From Sphingomonas spermidinifaciens (lineage in GTDB: Bacteria; Pseudomonadota; Alphaproteobacteria; Sphingomonadales; Sphingomonadaceae), in contig NZ_NWMW01000002.1 in the NCBI RefSeq assembly GCF_002351485.1, forward strand, positions 248,001-312,000: 64,000 nt of DNA, in the 5' to 3' direction. Position 1 is the stretch's first letter, and each line of letters begins with the position of its first letter. The position numbers and the translations under genes are program-made. Of the stretch, positions 18,408 to 27,875 are shown one piece after another. The notes below the pieces were generated by a model. That model was not told the DNA's origin and did not search any database. It worked only from the letters and a program-made list of their open reading frames with translations.

Positions 18408-20426
18408 TCAGGGGGCGTCGGGATAGGCGGGAAGGACGGGGCCGAGCGCCTCGACCAGCGGGCCGAGCCACGGTTCGAACCGCCGCCAGTGATCGACGCC
18501 CCCGGCAAAGATCGGCCGGCGCACCTGTTCCGAACTGGCGGTGCGCACTGCGCGGTCATTCTGCCAGAAGGACAGGCACGCCGCCTCGAACGGCAGGTCG
18601 AGCGCGGCGAGCAGGCGGGCGACCTCGCCCTCGGTATCGGCGACCATCCGCTCATAGATGACGCGGTGGACCGCGCCCGGTGCGGCGGCGTCGAAGTCCG
18701 CCATCAGCGTCACATAGTCGCGGTAGTAGCGCCCGACCTCGGCGAGGTCATAGGAGAAGGTCTGGCCGCGCGCGAAATGCTGCTTCCAGGCCGAGAAGCA
18801 GCAACCGAGCGGATGGCGGCGCGCATCGACGATCCCGGCATTTGGCAGGATCAGCCGGATGAGGCCGACATGCTGCCAGTTGTTCGGCATCTTGTCGACG
18901 AAGCGCGGTTTGTCGCTCTTGCGGTAGATGCGGGTGCGATCGAGATATTCCTCGCCCAGCCGCCGCCGATCGGCGAGGGTAAGCGAGGCGGCCATCGCGG
19001 CGAAGTCCGGGAACTCGCCCTCGTCCACCCGCGACTGTAGCCGCGCGGCGATCATCATCAGCTCGGGCAACTCCATCGTCCCTTCGACGCGGCTGTGGCT
19101 CGACAGGATCTGCTCGATAAGGGTCGAGCCCGCGCGCGGCATGCCGACGATGAAGATGGGGTCGGCCGCCGGGCAGCCGCCCTCGCCCGCGTTCGCGAGG
19201 AAGGGGGCAGTAAAGGTCGCCGCGGCCGCCGCCGCGTCCGCGGAAAAACCTTGGGCATCATGGACGATCATCGTCCGCCGCAGCCGGTTGCCCGCGTCAT
19301 AGTGGCGAAAGGCGGCGGCATCGTCGCCGATATCCTCATGCGCCTTGCCCAGCGCGAAATGGAGGTGGAACACGTCCTCCCGGCGGTCGTCGGAAGAGGC
19401 CTCGAGCGCGGCCAGCGCCTCTCTCATCGCGGCGATGTCGGCGGCGTCGAGGCGGACGGTCTTGAGGTTGGCGAGGCTCCACCACGCTTCGCCCAGCGTC
19501 GGCTGGCGCGACACCGCCTCGCGATAGGCACCGATCGCGCGCGCCTGCTGCCCTGTGGTCTTCAGGACGTGGCCGAGATTCTGCCAGACCTGCGGCTGAT
19601 CGGGCGCTTGCGCGAGCAGCCGTTCGTAGATCTCACCCGCCGCTTCCTGCTCGCCCAGCCGGACGAGCACCGACGCCTTGAGCAGCGCATAGCCCGGGTT
19701 GGCGATCGGCGATCGGCCGAGCGTCTCGGCATGGTCCAGCGCCTCGGCCGGGCGGTTCGCCTGGAGGAGAAGGCGGATCAGGAACTCGCGCGCCAGGTCG
19801 AAGCCGGGGGCGAGCGCCACGGCGCGCGCGACCCGGTCGAGCGCTGTGGCCATGTCGCCCTGCCGCCACGCGATCTCGCCGCGCAGCCGTAATGCGACAG
19901 GATCCTCCTCGGATCGCGCCGCGACGGCCTGAGCGGCGTCGTCCAGCCGACCCTCGTTCATCGCCAGCGCCGCATCGAGAAGCTCGGGGTCGTGCGACGC
20001 GGCGTGGACGCCCGACAGGTCGGCGCGCCATGCCGCATCCGCGCGACCGGCATCGCGCAGATGGCGGGCGAGCAGGAACCAGCCGTCGGCGACCTCGGGC
20101 TGTTGCCGCGTGAGGCGTTCGAGCGCCTCGATCGCCGCCGCGCGATCGCCCGTTTCGCCCGCCGCCTGCGCGAGTTCCCACCAAATGGCGGGCACGACCG
20201 CGCGCGAACGTGCGAGTGACGAGAGCCGCCGCGCGGCGTCGGAAGCTCGCCCGACTCGCCGCAGCGCCCGGCAGGCGAGCAGTTCGGCGGCGGGGAGGCC
20301 GGGCAACTGCGCTGCGATCGCTTCGGCGCGCGCCAGCGCGAGCGCGGGGTCGTGATCGAGCAGCGCAGCGACCCGCGCGAGCGCGTCGTCGAGCGAAATG
20401 CGAGTCGTCGGGGCTGCTGCGTCCAT
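18408..20426 (-). CDS. TPR-repeat sulfotransferase family protein
   Basis: About 672 residues. The N-terminal two-thirds is a series of tetratricopeptide repeats (for example PQVWQNLGHVLKTTGQQARAIGAYREA). The C-terminal domain is a PAPS-type sulfotransferase, with the 5'-phosphosulfate loop in IFIVGMPRAGSTLIEQILSSH and the later NAGIVDARRHPLGCCFSAWKQHF block. The ATG at 20426 is chosen because the longer frame has no ribosome site. Such proteins are common next to TonB receptors in sphingomonads, but their acceptor is unknown. It is divergent from the TonB receptor/amine dehydrogenase operon, with a regulon dyad between them. A second, shorter family member is at 43233. Confidence 0.85.
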   Translation of the reverse strand: MDAAAPTTRISLDDALARVAALLDHDPALALARAEAIAAQLPGLPAAELLACRALRRVGRASDAARRLSSLARSRAVVPAIWWELAQAAGETGDRAAAIEALERLTRQQPEVADGWFLLARHLRDAGRADAAWRADLSGVHAASHDPELLDAALAMNEGRLDDAAQAVAARSEEDPVALRLRGEIAWRQGDMATALDRVARAVALAPGFDLAREFLIRLLLQANRPAEALDHAETLGRSPIANPGYALLKASVLVRLGEQEAAGEIYERLLAQAPDQPQVWQNLGHVLKTTGQQARAIGAYREAVSRQPTLGEAWWSLANLKTVRLDAADIAAMREALAALEASSDDRREDVFHLHFALGKAHEDIGDDAAAFRHYDAGNRLRRTMIVHDAQGFSADAAAAAATFTAPFLANAGEGGCPAADPIFIVGMPRAGSTLIEQILSSHSRVEGTMELPELMMIAARLQSRVDEGEFPDFAAMAASLTLADRRRLGEEYLDRTRIYRKSDKPRFVDKMPNNWQHVGLIRLILPNAGIVDARRHPLGCCFSAWKQHFARGQTFSYDLAEVGRYYRDYVTLMADFDAAAPGAVHRVIYERMVADTEGEVARLLAALDLPFEAACLSFWQNDRAVRTASSEQVRRPIFAGGVDHWRRFEPWLGPLVEALGPVLPAYPDAP

Positions 20427-20766
20427 CCTGACCCTTCGAAAAGGGGCGCGGGTGCGCCGTCGGACGCCCGTCGACCCTCCCATCTTCGGTGCGATGCACC
20501 CGCGGGCGCGGCACTACGTCATTTGACGTACTTGACCGCCCGAGCCAGCGAGCCGCTTATCTGGGCCTCGCAGTCGGGTGAACGGGGCAAGCCGAGCGCG
20601 GCGTCCCACCCGAGCCGGGTATCTGTTCGTACCATGATCATGCCGACGCGGCCATGTCGCCGCGCGACGGGCTGTGTCCTGCCGAACCGACTGGCAACCA
20701 ACGACAGGCGCCGCGCGCGATGCGGCGGAGATGGGAGAGGACGGGGAGACAAAGGGGGGAAAGCGC
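20427..20766. other. Divergent control region (340 bp)
   Basis: The region between the sulfotransferase and TonB receptor genes holds one strong regulon dyad at 20515-20530. A weak -10-like GCTTAT lies at 20555-20560 on the plus strand. A purine-rich ribosome site (GGGGGGAAAG) sits just before the receptor ATG at 20767. I see no gene in it. An in-frame GTG extension of the receptor to 20674 lacks signal-peptide character and was not used. Confidence 0.6.
20515..20530. promoter_or_regulatory. Regulon dyad, site 1 (best copy)
   Basis: TACGTCATTTGACGTA: two perfect 7-bp arms around TT. It is the most symmetrical of nine related sites and lies upstream of the TonB receptor/TTQ dehydrogenase operon, with a possible -10 24 bp downstream. 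It also lies 89 bp from the divergent sulfotransferase start. Confidence 0.75.
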
Positions 20767-23553
20767 ATGGATCGTGCCGTGGGAGCGCGCCGGGTCGGCC
20801 GCATGGTGATGCTGGGGGCCACCACTTTTCTGACGCCGGTCGCGGCGGCGGGCACCGCCCGCGCCCAGGACACACCGCCCGCGATCCAGCTTGCCGCCAC
20901 CGGGCCTGCGGATACGGCCGAGGCGACGCCCGCACCGCCGCAGGAGGAGGACGCCGGCCTCGGCGAGATCGTCGTCACCGCCGCCCGTCGCTCCGAATCG
21001 GTGCAGAAGGTGCCGATCTCGATGCAGGCGCTCGGCGCCGAGAAGCTCGAGCAGCGCCAGGTCAGCAGCCTGACCGACTTCGCCGCGCTCCTTCCCTCGG
21101 TTTCGTTCGCGGGCATCGGGCCGGGGCGCAACACCGCCTTCTTCCGCGGCATCGTGCCGGCGGGCGGTGCCTATGCCTCGGTCGGCTATTATCTCGACGA
21201 CATTCCGATCACCGGCACCGAGGTGCCCGACATACATGTCTACGACTTCGAACGGATCGAGGCGCTGTCGGGGCCGCAGGGGACGCTCTACGGCGCCGGA
21301 TCGCTTGCCGGCACGATCCGCTTCATCACCAACGCGCCCAAGCTCGGCGTGCTCGAGGGCAGCGTCGATGCCGAGGTCAACAAATACGGCAAGGGCGGGT
21401 TCGGCAGCCAGATCGAAGGCTATCTCAACCTGCCGCTGACGAGCACGATGGCGATGCGCGTCATGGCCTATAATCTGCGTGACGGCGGCTACATCGACAA
21501 TGTCGACAACAGGGGACTGTTCACCAACGGCCGGAACGGCCTGTTCAGCGATCCGCGACCCGCGGTCTACAACCTCGGCGACAACAATCCGGCGACGTCG
21601 TTCGCGGTCAGCAACGCGGCCATCGCGCGCGACGACTATAACTCGATCGACGAATATGGCGGCCGGCTACAGGTGCTGTGGGAGCCGGTCGAGGGCTGGG
21701 AGATCAAGCCCGCGGTCACCGCGCAGCGCCAGATCGCCCGCGGCTATTTCGGCTACGACCCGCGTGTCGGCGACCTTGAGGTCCACGATTACGACCAGAC
21801 GCGCAACGACGATCGCTGGCTGCAGGCGCAGCTGAGCATCCACGGCCATATCGGCGACTGGGACATCGTGTCGGCCACCGGCTATTTCACCCGGCGCACC
21901 AAGACGCTCAACGACTATAGCTACTACACCGTCACCTATGACGGCTTCGGCGCGGGGTATGAAAGCTATCTCCAGTTCTTCGACAATTGCCGTGGCAGCG
22001 GGGCGAACCAGCAATGCTCGCTCATCAACCCGACGCAATATTACCACGCCGACAATCGCGAGCGGAAGTTCACCCAGGAACTGCGCCTCTCGACGCCAAA
22101 GGACTGGCCGTTCGATGTGACGCTGGGCGGTTTCTACCAGCGCCAGATGAACGAGAACAACGCCTATTACGCGATCCGCGGCCTCGACCGGATCACCGGT
22201 TACACCCAGACCGGCGGCGGTGACGTGCCCGGCGGCCTGATCGGCGTGCCCGCGCTCTACGGCATCGGCTATGACGAGGAGGGCAATCCCTTCTTCGATA
22301 CCGAGAACGTCATCAATCCGAACGGCAATCCGCTCGGCACGATGATCCTCGGCACCCAGGCGGTGAAGGACGACGGCTTCTACGTCGTCGAGAACAACCA
22401 GACCTACAACGACACCGCGATCTTCGCCGAGGGGCATTACAACATCACCCCGACGCTCAAGATCACCGGCGGCATCCGCTATTTCTGGACCGACTATGCG
22501 GTGGTGGGCTTTGCGGGCGTGGCGGCGTCGGCGGCCAACACCGTCACCTCGCTCTACGTGCCGACCGGCACCTTCGGCTGCCCGACGCCGCTGCCCGCCG
22601 AACGGCTGCAATGCCTCAACACCAACTTTCGCGCCGCCGACCAGACCGGCCGCTATTCGGAAGAGGGAGAGACGCACAAGATCGCGCTCGACTGGCAGTT
22701 CGGCGCCAACAAGATGGTCTATGCCAATTACTCGACGGGCTTTCGTCCCGGCGGGTTCAACCGGCCGCTGCGTATCCGCAATTTCGGCGAGGTCGACGTG
22801 GCGCCGTTCGAGTCGGAGACGCTGACCAACTACGAAGTCGGGATCAAGACGACTTGGGGCGGCATCTTCCGCCTCAACGCCGCCGTCTATCTCGAGAAGT
22901 GGAACAACATCCAGTACGGCGTCGTGGTATCGGGCGCACAGGGCGCGGGCATGACCGGCAATGCCGGCAATGCCGAGGTGCGCGGCTTCGAGTATGACGC
23001 CGACCTGAGGCTGGGGAAGGTCACCTTCTCGACCTCGGGCGCGTACAACGACGGCAAGCTCAAGGGCAATTTCTGCAACTTCGCGCTCGACCGCGCGACC
23101 TCGACGATCTCGCAGCTTCCGAGCTGCACGCTGGGCGAGGACGTGCCCGGCTCGTCGCCGCCGACGCCGCAGGTCGCCGCCGCCGACGGCACCCGGCTGC
23201 CGCGACAGCCGCGCTTCAAGGGAACGACCTCGGTCCGGTACGAGACGCGGATGGGCGGCTGGGACGCCTTCCTTCAGGGCGCGGCCCTTTATCAAACCGG
23301 CGCGACGCAGGATCTGAACGTCGACAACAATGCGCTGCTCGGCAACACCTCGGGCTTCGTCAGCTTCGACTTTTCGGCCGGGATCAGGGACGATCGCTGG
23401 AGCGCGACCTTGTTCATCCAGAACGCCTTCGACCGGCGCGGCGAGCTGACGCGCAACACTTTCTGCTCGATCGATTTCTGCTCGGGATCGTCGCGCACCT
23501 TCGTCATCAAGCCGCAGTTCTTCGGCATCCGCATGTCTCGCAAGTTCGGATAG
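20767..23553 (+). CDS. TonB-dependent receptor of the amine dehydrogenase operon
   Basis: A 928-residue outer-membrane receptor. The ATG at 20767 has a strong ribosome site and gives a signal peptide ending near ARAQD. A TonB-box region (EIVVTAARRSESVQKVPISMQ) leads to the plug (GYYLDDIPITGTEVPDIHVYDFERIEALSGPQGTLYGAGSLAGTI). The long barrel ends FGIRMSRKFG. It begins the plus-strand operon that continues into the amine dehydrogenase genes, so its ligand is plausibly the amine substrate, a precursor of it, or a metal or cofactor needed by the enzyme (inference). Confidence 0.93.
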   Translation: MDRAVGARRVGRMVMLGATTFLTPVAAAGTARAQDTPPAIQLAATGPADTAEATPAPPQEEDAGLGEIVVTAARRSESVQKVPISMQALGAEKLEQRQVSSLTDFAALLPSVSFAGIGPGRNTAFFRGIVPAGGAYASVGYYLDDIPITGTEVPDIHVYDFERIEALSGPQGTLYGAGSLAGTIRFITNAPKLGVLEGSVDAEVNKYGKGGFGSQIEGYLNLPLTSTMAMRVMAYNLRDGGYIDNVDNRGLFTNGRNGLFSDPRPAVYNLGDNNPATSFAVSNAAIARDDYNSIDEYGGRLQVLWEPVEGWEIKPAVTAQRQIARGYFGYDPRVGDLEVHDYDQTRNDDRWLQAQLSIHGHIGDWDIVSATGYFTRRTKTLNDYSYYTVTYDGFGAGYESYLQFFDNCRGSGANQQCSLINPTQYYHADNRERKFTQELRLSTPKDWPFDVTLGGFYQRQMNENNAYYAIRGLDRITGYTQTGGGDVPGGLIGVPALYGIGYDEEGNPFFDTENVINPNGNPLGTMILGTQAVKDDGFYVVENNQTYNDTAIFAEGHYNITPTLKITGGIRYFWTDYAVVGFAGVAASAANTVTSLYVPTGTFGCPTPLPAERLQCLNTNFRAADQTGRYSEEGETHKIALDWQFGANKMVYANYSTGFRPGGFNRPLRIRNFGEVDVAPFESETLTNYEVGIKTTWGGIFRLNAAVYLEKWNNIQYGVVVSGAQGAGMTGNAGNAEVRGFEYDADLRLGKVTFSTSGAYNDGKLKGNFCNFALDRATSTISQLPSCTLGEDVPGSSPPTPQVAAADGTRLPRQPRFKGTTSVRYETRMGGWDAFLQGAALYQTGATQDLNVDNNALLGNTSGFVSFDFSAGIRDDRWSATLFIQNAFDRRGELTRNTFCSIDFCSGSSRTFVIKPQFFGIRMSRKFG

Positions 23554-23618
23554 CGGGTGACGGGCGCGCGGCGATGCGACAGATTGGGAGAGCGTTCGGC
23601 ATGGGGGGAATCGGTCGA

Positions 23619-24782
23619 ATGAGGCAGCGTATATCGGTCATCGCGGCGTTGCTGTCGGCGGCGGGCGTTCAGGCCCAGGCGCAAACGCCGCCGCGTCCGC
23701 CCGAATTGCCGGTCGAGGAGAGCGACGTCGCCGCGCTCCCGGTGCTCGGCCCGCGGGTCGTCATGGTCAATACCAACTGGGGGTCCACCGGCGCGCGCCT
23801 GTTCGACGGCGACACGGGCAAGATGCTGGGCCTGATCCACGAGGCGCAGCTCTCGAACGTCGCGCTCGACCCGGCGGGGCGCTATTTCTACGTCGCCGAA
23901 AGCATCTGGACCAAGGGCAATCGCGGCACCCGCCAGGACATGCTGACGGTGCGCGACGCGCGGACGCTGAAGGTGGTGCGCGAGATCGCACTGCCGGGCC
24001 GGCTCCTGGTCGGTACACGCAAGCACGACCTCGGGATCAGCGCCGACGGGCGCTATGCCTATGTCTACGACTTTGATCCGGCGAGCTCGATCATCGTCGT
24101 CGATCTGGTGCGCTCGCGAGTCCTCGGCCGTACCGAGGTGCCGGGTTGCGGCCTGTCGGCGGCGATCGGCGCCGCCGCCTCGCTGTCGCTGTGCGCCGAC
24201 GGGGCGCTGGCGGTCACCACGCTCGACGCGCGCGGGCGCGGCTCGGTTTCGCGCAGTGAAAGCTTCTTCTCGGCCGAGAACGACCCGATCTTCGACAATT
24301 TCGCCGTCGATACCGCGAGCGGCGCGGCGATGATGCTGTCCTATACCGGCCTCGTCTATCCGGTCGACGCGAGCGGCGAGCCCAAGGCGCCGACGCCCTG
24401 GTCGGTGCAGGAAGCGGCGGGCCTGCCGCGGGCGAGCACCGCGCCGCTCGCCGTCAACTGGCTGCCGGGCGGGCGCCAGCCGATGGCGTGGCACAAGCCC
24501 AGCGGGCGGCTGTTCGTCCTGATGCACATGGGCGAATACTGGTCGCAGAAGGAGCCCGGCACCGAGCTGTGGGTGATCGACAGCGCGACCCGCCGGGTGC
24601 TGACGCGCAAGAAGCTCAAGCACAAGGCGAGCTTTGTCGAGGTGAGCCAGGACGCGCAGCCGCTCCTCTTCCTCAACGAGGAGGAGACGCTCTGGGTGCT
24701 CGACGCCGCGACGCTCGAGCAGAAGCACGAGATTGCCAATGCCGGGGGCGGCACGCTGACGACGTTCGGGCCGGTGCGATGA
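23619..24782 (+). CDS. aauB: TTQ amine dehydrogenase, heavy (beta-propeller) subunit
   Basis: About 387 residues. It is homologous to the large subunit of aromatic amine or methylamine dehydrogenase, a periplasmic seven-bladed propeller that carries the light chain. Family segments are VMVNTNWGSTGARLFDGDTGKMLG, NVALDPAGRYFYVAESIWTKGNRGTRQDML, LSLCADGALAV and FVLMHMGEYWSQKEPGTELWVID. The ATG at 23619 is preferred because it has a GGGGGGAA ribosome site and gives a compact signal peptide ending in QAQA; an upstream ATG at 23574 is possible. Overlaps mauE as ATGA. The B-E-D-A order without mauF fits the aromatic amine dehydrogenase (aau) arrangement better than the mau one. Confidence 0.92.
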   Translation: MRQRISVIAALLSAAGVQAQAQTPPRPPELPVEESDVAALPVLGPRVVMVNTNWGSTGARLFDGDTGKMLGLIHEAQLSNVALDPAGRYFYVAESIWTKGNRGTRQDMLTVRDARTLKVVREIALPGRLLVGTRKHDLGISADGRYAYVYDFDPASSIIVVDLVRSRVLGRTEVPGCGLSAAIGAAASLSLCADGALAVTTLDARGRGSVSRSESFFSAENDPIFDNFAVDTASGAAMMLSYTGLVYPVDASGEPKAPTPWSVQEAAGLPRASTAPLAVNWLPGGRQPMAWHKPSGRLFVLMHMGEYWSQKEPGTELWVIDSATRRVLTRKKLKHKASFVEVSQDAQPLLFLNEEETLWVLDAATLEQKHEIANAGGGTLTTFGPVR

Positions 24783-25303
24783 GCGTCGTGATGCTCCTCT
24801 TCGACACCGGCGCGGCGGCGGTGCGCGTCTACGCGGCGCTGATGTTCGTCGCGGCGGGCCTGACCAAGTTCCACGACCGTGACGGCTTCGCCGCGACGGT
24901 CGCCGCCTATCGCCTGCTGCCGGCCGGCGCCGCCGCGGTGATCGCGGCAATGCTGCCGCCCATCGAGCTGGCGATCGGTGCGGCGCTGGTCGTGCCCGAC
25001 CTCAGGATTGCCGCACCGGCCGCCGCGATGCTGCTGGCGCTGTTCGCGCTGGCGGCGGCGATCAACCTGATGCGCGGGCGCCGCGACCTCGATTGCGGGT
25101 GCGGCACCGGCGCGCGGATCGGCTGGGGGCTGGTTGCCGGCAATCTCGCGCTGTCGATCCTGCTCGTCGCGACGCTCGGCGCGGGCCAGCCGCCCCTCGG
25201 CCTGATGGCGGCTGCGGCAGCGCTTTCATTCGGCCTGTGGCTCTGCGCGCGGGTCCGGGCCACGCTCGCGGCGCTGCCGCCGCTTCGGAGACAAATGGCA
25301 TGA
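24779..25303 (+). CDS. mauE: MauE-like membrane protein for amine dehydrogenase maturation
   Basis: A 174-residue protein with four predicted helices, related to MauE and the DoxX-like fold. The paired cysteines in LDCGCGTGARIGWGL face a position suited to passing reducing or oxidising equivalents to the thioredoxin-like MauD. In methylotrophs MauE and MauD are needed for stable light chain, which contains six disulfides; the specific chemistry is inferred from that work. The start overlaps the heavy-chain stop, and the stop overlaps mauD. Confidence 0.9.
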   Translation: MSVVMLLFDTGAAAVRVYAALMFVAAGLTKFHDRDGFAATVAAYRLLPAGAAAVIAAMLPPIELAIGAALVVPDLRIAAPAAAMLLALFALAAAINLMRGRRDLDCGCGTGARIGWGLVAGNLALSILLVATLGAGQPPLGLMAAAAALSFGLWLCARVRATLAALPPLRRQMA

Positions 25304-25902
25304 TCGTGCTGCTCGCCATCACCCAGGGAATCACGCTGATCCTGCTCGTCGCCGTGGCGGCGGCGTTGCTCGCCGTCGCGCGGCAGGTGGGCGTGCTGCA
25401 CGAGCGGGTCGCCCCCGCGGGCGCGCTGACCCCGCGTCAGGGGCCGGCGGTCGGCACCCCGGCGCCGCGCATCCAGACGACCACGCTCGACGGTGACGCG
25501 ATCGAGATCGGCGGCGCGCTGCGCCCCGGCGCGCGGCGGCTCCTGTTCTTCGTCTCGGCGCAATGCCCGATCTGCAAGAAGCTCATCCCCTTCGCGCGCA
25601 GCTTCGCCAAGGCGGAGGGGATCGAGCTCGTCTTCGCGGGCGACGACGATGCCGCACGGCAGGCGCGGCTGGTCGCGGACCACGGCCTGTTGGGCTATGC
25701 CTTTGTCAACGACGGGTCGCTCGGCCGCGCCTTTGCCGTCGACAAGTTGCCGCATGCGGTGCTGCTCGGCGACGACGGCACGCTGCTCGCCCGCGGCCTC
25801 GTCAACAGCCGCGAGCATCTGGAGAGCATGGTCGTCTCGCACGAGAGCGGGATGGCCTCGGTCCAGGACTATCTTAAAGCCCGCCTCGCCAAACCCGCCT
25901 GA
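25300..25902 (+). CDS. mauD: MauD thioredoxin-like disulfide maturation factor
   Basis: A 200-residue protein with an N-terminal membrane anchor (MIVLLAITQGITLILLVAVAAALLAV) and a periplasmic thioredoxin-like domain carrying the CPIC redox motif in FFVSAQCPICKKLIPFA. Its presumed job is forming or isomerising the many disulfides of the TTQ light chain. Coupled to mauE by ATGA overlap and followed 17 bases later by the light-chain gene. A paralogue lacking the second motif cysteine is at 38147. Confidence 0.93.
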   Translation: MIVLLAITQGITLILLVAVAAALLAVARQVGVLHERVAPAGALTPRQGPAVGTPAPRIQTTTLDGDAIEIGGALRPGARRLLFFVSAQCPICKKLIPFARSFAKAEGIELVFAGDDDAARQARLVADHGLLGYAFVNDGSLGRAFAVDKLPHAVLLGDDGTLLARGLVNSREHLESMVVSHESGMASVQDYLKARLAKPA

Positions 25903-25919
25903 ACCGGGAGCCTTTATCC

Positions 25920-26462
25920 ATGCCCGACCATTCCTCCGATGCGCGTTTCGAGCGGCTGCTGCGCCGCCTGGCGGGGCACAGCTCGCGCCGCGGCATTCTC
26001 GCCCGGCTGGGCGCGACGATCGTCGCGGCGCCCGTCTTCCCGCTGCTGCCCGTCAGCCATGCGCAATCGGGCAAGGACCGCAGCGTGCGGGGCAAGACCG
26101 GCTTCGCCCGCACTGCCCAGACCAAGGACGATACCCAGTGCGATTACTGGCGCTACTGTGCGATCGACGGGTCGCTCTGCACCTGTTGCGGCGGCGGGGT
26201 GCATACCTGCCCGCCGGGGACCGAGCCATCGCCCACGAGCTGGGTCGGCACCTGTATCAATCCCGATGACGGCCGCGCCTATCTGATCGCCTATCGCGAC
26301 TGTTGCGGCAGTTCGGCGTGCAACCGCTGCAACTGCGACAACACCGACCGCGCGACCGAGATTTATCGCCCGTCGACCAACAACGACATCATCTGGTGCT
26401 TCGGCGTGTCGAGCATGGAGTACCACTGCTCCACCGCGGTGGTGGTCGGCACCGCCGAATGA
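25920..26462 (+). CDS. aauA: TTQ amine dehydrogenase, light (catalytic) subunit precursor
   Basis: A 180-residue precursor. The long N-terminal region has a twin-arginine motif (SSRRGILARLG) and cleavage near SHAQ, so it is exported folded or with prepared cofactor, as for MauA. The mature part is cysteine-rich. Aligning it with my memory of the Paracoccus light chain places the two quinone-forming tryptophans at Trp108 (TSWVG) and Trp159 (IIWCFG), exactly 51 residues apart as in that enzyme. The catalytic Asp is at 127 (AYRDCCG) and the second conserved Asp at 83. It oxidises primary amines to aldehydes and ammonia. Overlaps the cytochrome gene as ATGA. Confidence 0.95.
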   Translation: MPDHSSDARFERLLRRLAGHSSRRGILARLGATIVAAPVFPLLPVSHAQSGKDRSVRGKTGFARTAQTKDDTQCDYWRYCAIDGSLCTCCGGGVHTCPPGTEPSPTSWVGTCINPDDGRAYLIAYRDCCGSSACNRCNCDNTDRATEIYRPSTNNDIIWCFGVSSMEYHCSTAVVVGTAE

Positions 26463-26947
26463 GGCAGGGCGCGGCCTGGTTCGCGCTCGCCGCGGCGGTG
26501 CCGCTCTCGGCCGCCGCGCTGCCGTCATGGGAGGCGCCGCCGGCGGTGCAGGCGGCGGCGCGCTCGGACTATATCGAACATTGCGGCGGCTGCCACGGAG
26601 TCGCTGGCAGCTCGGCGCCCGCCAGGGTGCCTGAACTGCGTGGCCGGGTTGGCTGGTTCCTCTGTACGACCGAGGGGCGCGACTATCTGATCCGCCTGCC
26701 CAACGTCGCGCATGCGCCAATCGACGACCCCGAGGCGCTGGCGGCGCTCGTCAACTATGTCGTCTTCCGCCTGGGCGGCGAGAGTGCGCCGGCGGGCGCG
26801 CGCGCGTTCGACGGGGCGGAGGTCGCGGTGCTGCGCCGCTCGCCGATCGTGCGCGCCTCGCTGCTGCGCGAACGGGCGCGGCTGGTCGCCGACATCCGCC
26901 GCCGCTGTCCGGCGGCACCGGCAAGCCTCGCGGACTATAGCGGCTGA
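26459..26947 (+). CDS. Small monohaem c-type cytochrome of the amine dehydrogenase operon
   Basis: A 162-residue exported protein with one haem c site, CGGCH, at about residues 42-46 and a signal peptide ending near SAAA. A small monohaem cytochrome gene occupies the same place after aauA in the Alcaligenes aromatic amine dehydrogenase cluster, as I recall. It could accept electrons from the TTQ enzyme or take part in quinone maturation, since no MauG-like dihaem protein is visible here. It is coupled to the light chain by ATGA overlap. The stop lies only 7 bases from the stop of the convergent response regulator gene. Confidence 0.82.
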   Translation: MRQGAAWFALAAAVPLSAAALPSWEAPPAVQAAARSDYIEHCGGCHGVAGSSAPARVPELRGRVGWFLCTTEGRDYLIRLPNVAHAPIDDPEALAALVNYVVFRLGGESAPAGARAFDGAEVAVLRRSPIVRASLLRERARLVADIRRRCPAAPASLADYSG

Positions 26948-26954
26948 GCAGGCG

Positions 26955-27875
26955 CTACTGCGCGATCACTCGCACCGCGAACGCCGCCGCCGCGGCGCGC
27001 GTTTCGACCCCCAGCTTCTCGAAGATCTGCTCCAGGTGCTTGTTCACCGTGCGCGGGCTGATCGTCAGGATTTCGCTGATCACGCGGTTAGGCTTGCCGT
27101 AACTGATCCAAAGCAAAACCTCCGCCTCCCGGCTGGTGAGGCCGAACGCCTGGGAGAGGCGGGCGATATCGGCCTGCGGGTCGAGATGGTTGAGCCGGAC
27201 GAGCAGCTCGTCGCGGCGGCGGCGACCGACCACGATCAGCTCGATCGCCTCGCCCCCGCCGGTCTCCACCCGAAGCGTCTGGCCCGCCGCGGCATTGTCG
27301 GCGATCAGCCTGGCAGTCGGCGCGGCGAGAAGGGCGGGCAGCGTGCCGCCGGCGCGCGACCAGCCGGGCTCGAGCATCTGCAGCAGCCGTTCCGCCGCCG
27401 GCGTCGACCAGGCGACGCGGCCCGCGCCGTCCAGCGCCACGAGATTGCGGCCCGTCGCGTCGAGTGCGAATGCGCTGCCCGCGGCGCGGCGCGCATTCGC
27501 CATATGGACATGGACGCGCGCCAGCAGCTCCTCGACGACGATGGGCTTGCGCACATAGTCGATGCCGCCCGCCTCCAGCGCGCGCACGACATGCTCGCTT
27601 TCGGTCAGGCCGGTCATGAAGATGATCGGCACGCCCGCCCCCTGCGGCGCTGCCTTGATCGCGCGCGTCGTCTCGAACCCGTCGAGGCCGGGCATCAGCG
27701 CGTCCATCAGAATGAGGTCGGGGACGACGTGCGCCATCAGCTCGATCGCGGCGTCGCCGCTGGTCGCGATCAGCACCGAGATGCCCGCCGCCTCGAGCGT
27801 GTCGGTCAGGAAGCGCAGCGATTCGGGTGTGTCGTCGACGACAAGGACGGTGTCGGGCTGCATCGGCGCACTCAT
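26955..27875 (-). CDS. LuxR/NarL-type response regulator
   Basis: A 306-residue regulator. The receiver domain (about residues 8-125) has the acidic pair VVDD, phosphorylation Asp in LILMDALMPG and the Lys in VRKPI. A spacer domain with PAS-like character follows. The C-terminal LuxR helix-turn-helix reads LTSREAEVLLWISYGKPNRVISEILTISPRTVNKHLEQIFEKLGV. It is coupled by ATGA overlap to the NCS1-histidine kinase, at the end of the urease operon. It is the best candidate to bind the TACGTCA-NN-TGACGTA dyads across this window, since NarL/FixJ-type proteins bind such symmetric heptamers; this link is inference. Confidence 0.93.
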   Translation of the reverse strand: MSAPMQPDTVLVVDDTPESLRFLTDTLEAAGISVLIATSGDAAIELMAHVVPDLILMDALMPGLDGFETTRAIKAAPQGAGVPIIFMTGLTESEHVVRALEAGGIDYVRKPIVVEELLARVHVHMANARRAAGSAFALDATGRNLVALDGAGRVAWSTPAAERLLQMLEPGWSRAGGTLPALLAAPTARLIADNAAAGQTLRVETGGGEAIELIVVGRRRRDELLVRLNHLDPQADIARLSQAFGLTSREAEVLLWISYGKPNRVISEILTISPRTVNKHLEQIFEKLGVETRAAAAAFAVRVIAQ

